Source: Maridesulfovibrio ferrireducens (GTDB lineage: Bacteria; Desulfobacterota; Desulfovibrionia; Desulfovibrionales; Desulfovibrionaceae). Taken from it: DNA of 64,000 nt. The notes beneath the pieces are model-generated. The model made no database searches and was not told the DNA's origin. It saw only the letters and a program-made list of their open reading frames with translations. The stretch is taken from contig NZ_FNGA01000002.1 of NCBI RefSeq assembly GCF_900101105.1, forward strand, positions 810,479-874,478. Direction: 5' to 3'. How positions within the stretch are numbered: the stretch's first letter is position 1; each line of letters starts with the position of its first letter. Below, one piece after another: positions 59,810 through 64,000 of the stretch. Both the position numbers and the translations under genes were made by a program.

Positions 59810-60140
59810 GCTCGCCATCAATAACGTCAGCATCTGTTGAATTATACTGAATCACTCTATGTAAGTGTGTAAAGCTTTCCTCATCCAGCAAGATAAAATC
59901 TACAGCCAGACCGGAATCATCAGACCTTACAACCTTCCCCTCAATGCGGATAACTACCTCTTCTGAAAGAGTAATTAAAACTTCACACTTCTCCCCGACA
60001 GCGAACCCTTCCACTCCAGTGCAGAGAATCCCTTTCAAACTTAAATTCTGAGTTTCAGCAATCGCACTGAAACCATTTTTATTTAACTGAACGGTAAATT
60101 CTACATCAATACGAGTTCTGCGCCTTTTATTCTGTTCCAT
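59784..60140 (-). CDS. PilZ-domain protein
   Basis: A 118-residue protein made of one PilZ domain. The arginine motif is KRRRTRIDVEF and the second motif, TQNLSLKGILC, is NxSxxG. It should bind c-di-GMP and act as a small adaptor. The C-terminal TDADVIDGELTLPAFDA tail is acidic. ATG 60140 follows GGAG at six bases; a GTG/ATG four codons upstream is less supported. It is the second PilZ protein of the window. Confidence 0.85.
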   Translation of the reverse strand: MEQNKRRRTRIDVEFTVQLNKNGFSAIAETQNLSLKGILCTGVEGFAVGEKCEVLITLSEEVVIRIEGKVVRSDDSGLAVDFILLDEESFTHLHRVIQYNSTDADVIDGELTLPAFDA

Positions 60141-60267
60141 CACCAACTCCATCCGAGCTTATTAATTTAAAAAAACGGCTTATTGCTTAATTTATTTAAA
60201 AGAATAAATACCCGCTATCTGTAAAATAGACAATTTAATATATGTTAAAATTTATGTAATTAGAAGT

Positions 60268-61455
60268 CTAAATACGCCTATGCACGCTTCCCGGGATATC
60301 ACCTACTTTATTAAGAGCAATACGAGTGCAGATAGGACCGGCAATCTCAAAAAAAACTGTTGCCGTAGCTACAACGGTGACAATTGATTCAAACTGCGAG
60401 AACCTGTGAGCTGCGGCAAGAGCCATACCCAGTGCAACTCCTGCCTGCGGCATAAGCGCCAACCCCATCCACCTGCCGAAAGTTTTTCCTTCCCCCGCTA
60501 CCCCTGCTCCAAGTATCACCCCTATTATACGACTTACTATGCGCAAAAAGATATAAGCTACGATCACTAATGCGTTAGCCGAAATATCCTTAAGCTCAAT
60601 ACTGACTCCTGCAAAAATAAAAAACAAAACTATAACGGGCCATTCCACCCCTTCGATGGCTGAAAATGGACGGGTATGATGTTTGGCAAGATTTGCAACA
60701 ACAGCTCCCATTGTCATAGAAGAAAGCAGAAACGACACATCGAGCCATAATGCAACACCACTGCATATAAAAACCATCCCAAGAGCTTCAACGAGAGTAG
60801 GCTCTCCCCGCTGGATACGCCCGGTAAGAAAACTCATAGGCACTCCCAGAGTCACTCCCACAAGTATCGCAAGGAAGAGATCCCGACCGCCTGTCATAAG
60901 AATATTCATACTTCCACCGCCAAGCATTATCATCTGTGCTGCGGCAAGCATAAAGCTGAACAGAATCAACCCCCATGCATCATCTATTGCAGTTATTCCT
61001 AAAAGAGTCTTTGTAAAACGACCTTTTGCCTTTGATTCATTTATAACATCCGCCGTAGAAGCAGGGTCTGTTGCGGGAGCGAGCCCTCCATAAAGAAGTG
61101 CAAGCTGCAAAGGGATGCCTACCATCCATAAACCGAAGCTCACCATCACAGCGGTTATCACCACAACGGCAATTGAAATAGAGATAACAGCGCGGCCGGA
61201 TTCTTTTATTTCTGAAAACTTTAAAGAGTTGCCCAAGAGAAATCCGATCATTGCCAGCGCCATATCAGACACAAGGGGCATCCAGTGGTTCGTTGTTACC
61301 GGTAACACGTCAAACCCGGAAGGCCCTATGCAAAACCCGAAAACCAAAAGAGCTGACACGCGGGGTAAGGGAGTTCTACGCCCGATAAAATCCGCAACAA
61401 GACCCACAAGAAACAAAAGGCCCAGCGTGATTAATGAAAGTGCTGATGAAACCAT
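60268..61455 (-). CDS. Cation/proton antiporter (CPA family), copy A
   Basis: A 395-residue membrane protein with about 12 helices and the CPA fold. It keeps the key acidic residues: Asp130 in LAPATDPASTADVI and the Asp158-Asp159 pair in ITAIDDAWGLILF, the ion-binding site of Na+/H+ exchangers. The closing GVALGMALAAAHRFSQFESIVTVVATATVFFEIAGP helix is conserved in both copies. It probably exports Na+ or K+ against H+. It is tandem with copy B 74 bases upstream on the same strand. There is no C-terminal TrkA domain. Confidence 0.87.
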   Translation of the reverse strand: MVSSALSLITLGLLFLVGLVADFIGRRTPLPRVSALLVFGFCIGPSGFDVLPVTTNHWMPLVSDMALAMIGFLLGNSLKFSEIKESGRAVISISIAVVVITAVMVSFGLWMVGIPLQLALLYGGLAPATDPASTADVINESKAKGRFTKTLLGITAIDDAWGLILFSFMLAAAQMIMLGGGSMNILMTGGRDLFLAILVGVTLGVPMSFLTGRIQRGEPTLVEALGMVFICSGVALWLDVSFLLSSMTMGAVVANLAKHHTRPFSAIEGVEWPVIVLFFIFAGVSIELKDISANALVIVAYIFLRIVSRIIGVILGAGVAGEGKTFGRWMGLALMPQAGVALGMALAAAHRFSQFESIVTVVATATVFFEIAGPICTRIALNKVGDIPGSVHRRI

Positions 61456-61529
61456 TTTTTACCTTATTCTTAATTTGAGAATGCAGTAAGAAAACACACA
61501 ATTTTATAGAATTATAACAATTTTTAACT

Positions 61530-62705
61530 TCATAAAACATCTCCCATCCTGTGCAAAGCTATACGGGTAAATACAGGTCCTACAATTTCAAAAAAAACTG
61601 TGGCTGTAGCGATCACAGTTACAATTGATCCCAATTCTGGAAATCGATGAGCAGCGGTTAAAGCCATTCCCAGCGCTATCCCGGCTTGCGGCATCAAAGC
61701 CATTCCCATCCACTGACCGTAGGATTTATCAACACCCACCACCTTCGCGCCCGCCATAGAACCGATAAGACGCCCGGCAATCCTGAAAACGATGTATAAA
61801 ATTATAAGCAGAGCATTCTTTGAAACATCTTCAAGTTCAATGCTGACTCCTGCAAAAATAAAAAACAGTGCAAGAATCGGCCACTTAATAGTTTTTATTG
61901 TTTCGATAGCGCAGAGAGGACAGTTATGATGCCTAGCCATGTTTGCGACAACAACCCCCATGGTCATTGCCGCTAAAAGAAATGAAACATCGAGCCACAA
62001 GGAGACTCCACCGCAAATAAAAACCAATCCAAGAACTTCAAGAAGTGTCGGTTCCCCGGGCTTAACCCGCCCTGCGAGATAACTCATAGGAAGTCCAAGT
62101 AAAACTCCCACAAGCACAGCAAGAAAAATGTCGCGTCCCCCAACAAAAATAATGTCTAAACCGCCGCCACTATTTATCATCATTTGTGTGACAGCGACCA
62201 TTATACTAAAAACAATCAACCCGAGAGCATCAGCAGTCGCTACAATTTTAAGAAGACTATCTGTAAAAGATCCATGAGCCTTGGATTCATGGATAACATC
62301 AAGAGTCGTAGCAGGAGCGGTTGCAAGAGCAATTCCGGCATAAAGAAGAGCCAGCTGTATTGAAAATCCTGCTACCCAAATACCGACACTCATAATTAAA
62401 AGTGTAATTATCACAACTGAAAAAACCATGCCCAGAACCAACCGTCCAGAGTTTTTAAGGGCAGACCATTTTAAGGAACTTCCCAAGACTACCCCGATAA
62501 GAACCAGTGCCATATCCGAAACAATCGGCAGCCATTTACCTGCTTCCTCGGGAAGCACATTAAATCCGGAAGGGCCGATACAAAATCCAAAAACAATAAG
62601 AATAGAAACTCTGGGGACAAGCGTAGTCCGACCGAGAAACTCGGCAACGAGGCCCAGTAAAAATAGAAGGCCCAGCGTGATTAATGTAAGTGCTGAAGAG
62701 GTCAT
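61530..62705 (-). CDS. Cation/proton antiporter-like protein, copy B with altered ion site
   Basis: A 391-residue paralogue of copy A, closely similar along the whole length (both start MxSSALxLITLGLLFL). The key acidic positions differ: Asp130 is Ala (LATAPATTLDVI) and the first of the Asp pair is Ala (Ala158-Asp159, IVATADALGLIVF). These changes would alter or abolish proton-coupled transport in the way copy A works. It may have changed selectivity, act as a regulator, or form a heteromer with copy A. It lies upstream of copy A and is probably first in the operon. Confidence 0.87.
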   Translation of the reverse strand: MTSSALTLITLGLLFLLGLVAEFLGRTTLVPRVSILIVFGFCIGPSGFNVLPEEAGKWLPIVSDMALVLIGVVLGSSLKWSALKNSGRLVLGMVFSVVIITLLIMSVGIWVAGFSIQLALLYAGIALATAPATTLDVIHESKAHGSFTDSLLKIVATADALGLIVFSIMVAVTQMMINSGGGLDIIFVGGRDIFLAVLVGVLLGLPMSYLAGRVKPGEPTLLEVLGLVFICGGVSLWLDVSFLLAAMTMGVVVANMARHHNCPLCAIETIKTIKWPILALFFIFAGVSIELEDVSKNALLIILYIVFRIAGRLIGSMAGAKVVGVDKSYGQWMGMALMPQAGIALGMALTAAHRFPELGSIVTVIATATVFFEIVGPVFTRIALHRMGDVL

Positions 62706-62983
62706 TTTTTTACCTTTATAAACAATTCACTACAAATTATAACTCTTGTACTTTGAGAGCCACCGAGCTTACTATTTTAAATCAAAAGTTAATATTTAAA
62801 AAGTAAATCAATCAAAAATTCCCTTGTTCAATTTCTAACTCAAGAAAGACAGGGTTTCCCTCGGCACTTTTTTAAATTATACAAGCTTTGTAGATTCAGT
62901 TATTTAATTTTACTGCACAACTTAAAAAAGTATTTACATATAAATTACAGGTTCTAAGTTAGATATTAAGGAGAGTTAAGATC

Positions 62984-63862
62984 ATGGAAAGAGATATAAT
63001 GAGAGCAAAACTTCTAATTGAATCACTACCATACATTAAAGAGTTTTTCGGGGAAACCGTTGTTATCAAATATGGCGGAAATGCCATGATAGACGAAAAC
63101 CTTAAACGAGCCTTTGCCCTTAATATAATTTTGCTGAAATATATCGGGGTAAATCCTGTTGTTGTACACGGGGGCGGGCCGCAAATTCAGAAGATGTTAA
63201 GCGCACTGAACATCGACAGTCATTTCAAAAGCGGATACCGCGTAACCGATGAAGCAACTATGGATGTTGTGGAAATGGTCCTCGTCGGACAGGTGAACAA
63301 ACAGATTGTCAACCTGATCAACCTTAACGGCGGAAAAGCTGTCGGACTTTCAGGAAAAGACGGGATGCTCATTAAAGCCGAAAAAAAAGAAATGGTTATT
63401 GAATCAGAAGCTAAAGCTCCTGAAATCATTGATCTAGGAAAAGTAGGCGAAGTTACTGAAGTTAATACAACCCTGATCAATTCATTACAGAGAGACGGAT
63501 TCATCCCCGTCATTGCACCTGTCGGAGTTGATGACAAAGGGTCCACCTACAATATCAATGCTGATTCTGTTGCCGGAGCCGTTGCGAAGGCTATGAATGC
63601 CAAAAGGCTCCACCTGCTCACAGATGTCACAGGATTGCTGGATAGAGATAAAAAACTCATTTCATCAATGACCTGCCAGCAAGCTGCGGAATCCATCTCT
63701 TCCGGTGTTGCCACAGGCGGTATGATTCCTAAGCTTACCTGCTGTATTGAAGCAGTTCATGGCGGAGTCGAAAAGGCTCACATAATTGATGGAAGGGTTG
63801 AAAATTGTGTCCTGCTTGAGCTTTTCACCAAGACAGGTATCGGCACTGAAATAGTTGGTTAA
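62984..63862 (+). CDS. argB: Acetylglutamate kinase ArgB
   Basis: A 292-residue amino-acid kinase-fold enzyme, the second step of arginine synthesis. Landmarks are [56 protein letters not shown] and GGMIPKL. The N-terminal helix [23 protein letters not shown] is the form found in arginine-sensitive hexameric enzymes. AAGGAGAG precedes the ATG. It is followed after 18 bases by mobB. Confidence 0.96.
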   Translation: MERDIMRAKLLIESLPYIKEFFGETVVIKYGGNAMIDENLKRAFALNIILLKYIGVNPVVVHGGGPQIQKMLSALNIDSHFKSGYRVTDEATMDVVEMVLVGQVNKQIVNLINLNGGKAVGLSGKDGMLIKAEKKEMVIESEAKAPEIIDLGKVGEVTEVNTTLINSLQRDGFIPVIAPVGVDDKGSTYNINADSVAGAVAKAMNAKRLHLLTDVTGLLDRDKKLISSMTCQQAAESISSGVATGGMIPKLTCCIEAVHGGVEKAHIIDGRVENCVLLELFTKTGIGTEIVG

Positions 63863-63880
63863 TATAATCTGGAGATTAAT

Positions 63881-64000
63881 ATGAAAGCTGTTGCAATAGT
63901 AGGAAAAAAGAAAAGCGGAAAGACGACTCTTGGACTGGCTCTTGTACAATATTTTACTGATAAAGGGTTAAAAGTCGGAGTGATTAAACATTCTCATCAC
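63881..64000 (+). CDS. mobB: Molybdopterin-guanine dinucleotide biosynthesis protein MobB (5' part, runs off window)
   Basis: Forty residues are visible: AIVGKKKSGKTTLGLALVQYF (P-loop) and GVIKHSHH. This is the start of MobB, the GTPase that assists guanylylation of molybdopterin for formate dehydrogenases and related enzymes. GGAG is nine bases upstream. Only the beginning of the gene is in the window, so the full length is unknown. Confidence 0.85.
   Translation, partial: MKAVAIVGKKKSGKTTLGLALVQYFTDKGLKVGVIKHSHH

Overview
The window looks like chromosomal DNA of a marine, moderately AT-rich Desulfovibrionaceae bacterium (Desulfovibrio/Maridesulfovibrio type). This is inference from content: a thiSGHFEC thiamine operon, a tungstate ABC importer, a 218-residue siroheme-type sulfite reductase-like protein, an in-frame UGA selenoprotein, and many sensor kinases and periplasmic binding proteins. 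No ribosomal RNA or CRISPR array is visible. There is one tRNA (Ala, GGC).

Layout. 0-5.4 kb: tail of a periplasmic binding protein, then a TPP riboswitch with terminator and thiS-thiG-thiH-thiF-thiE-thiC. 5.4-16.8 kb: a cupin, a small unknown, a probable operon of lipoprotein binding protein, Cache histidine kinase and small sulfite reductase-like protein, an MCP, a small Bro-N-like protein, a Tat-exported metallophosphoesterase and another binding protein. 17-30 kb: two giant surface proteins (a subtilase and a 1306-residue WD/YCF48-like protein) that share a C-terminal module and a GC-type sorting tail, separated by a PocR-domain protein and the wtpABC tungstate operon, followed by a histidine-phosphatase-like lipoprotein. 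30-38 kb: a dense two-component cluster. 38-42.8 kb: PilZ protein, orphan betaine-type binding protein, then a decayed integrative element (integrase relic, DUF4145 protein, coiled-coil membrane protein) beside tRNA-Ala. 43-51 kb: oppB/oppC-type permeases, recN, a SAM-I riboswitch controlling an uncharacterised 90-residue protein, an EF-hand protein, nitroreductase, metallo-beta-lactamase-fold hydrolase, a selenocysteine-containing small TusA-like protein, a flavodoxin-fold reductase, a response regulator and ComF. 51-64 kb: a radical SAM/ArsM-like methyltransferase/DUF5714 triple fusion, rplU-rpmA-obgE-proB, a K+ channel, an MFS transporter, a PilZ protein, two tandem cation/proton antiporters, argB and the start of mobB.

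The most unusual items are the selenoprotein gene at 49283-49528, whose UGA is followed by a good bacterial SECIS hairpin; the three-domain enzyme at 51292-54399, whose middle part keeps the conserved cysteines of arsenite methyltransferases; the SAM riboswitch with a readable antiterminator in front of an orphan gene; and the pair of surface proteins sharing the same anchoring module.
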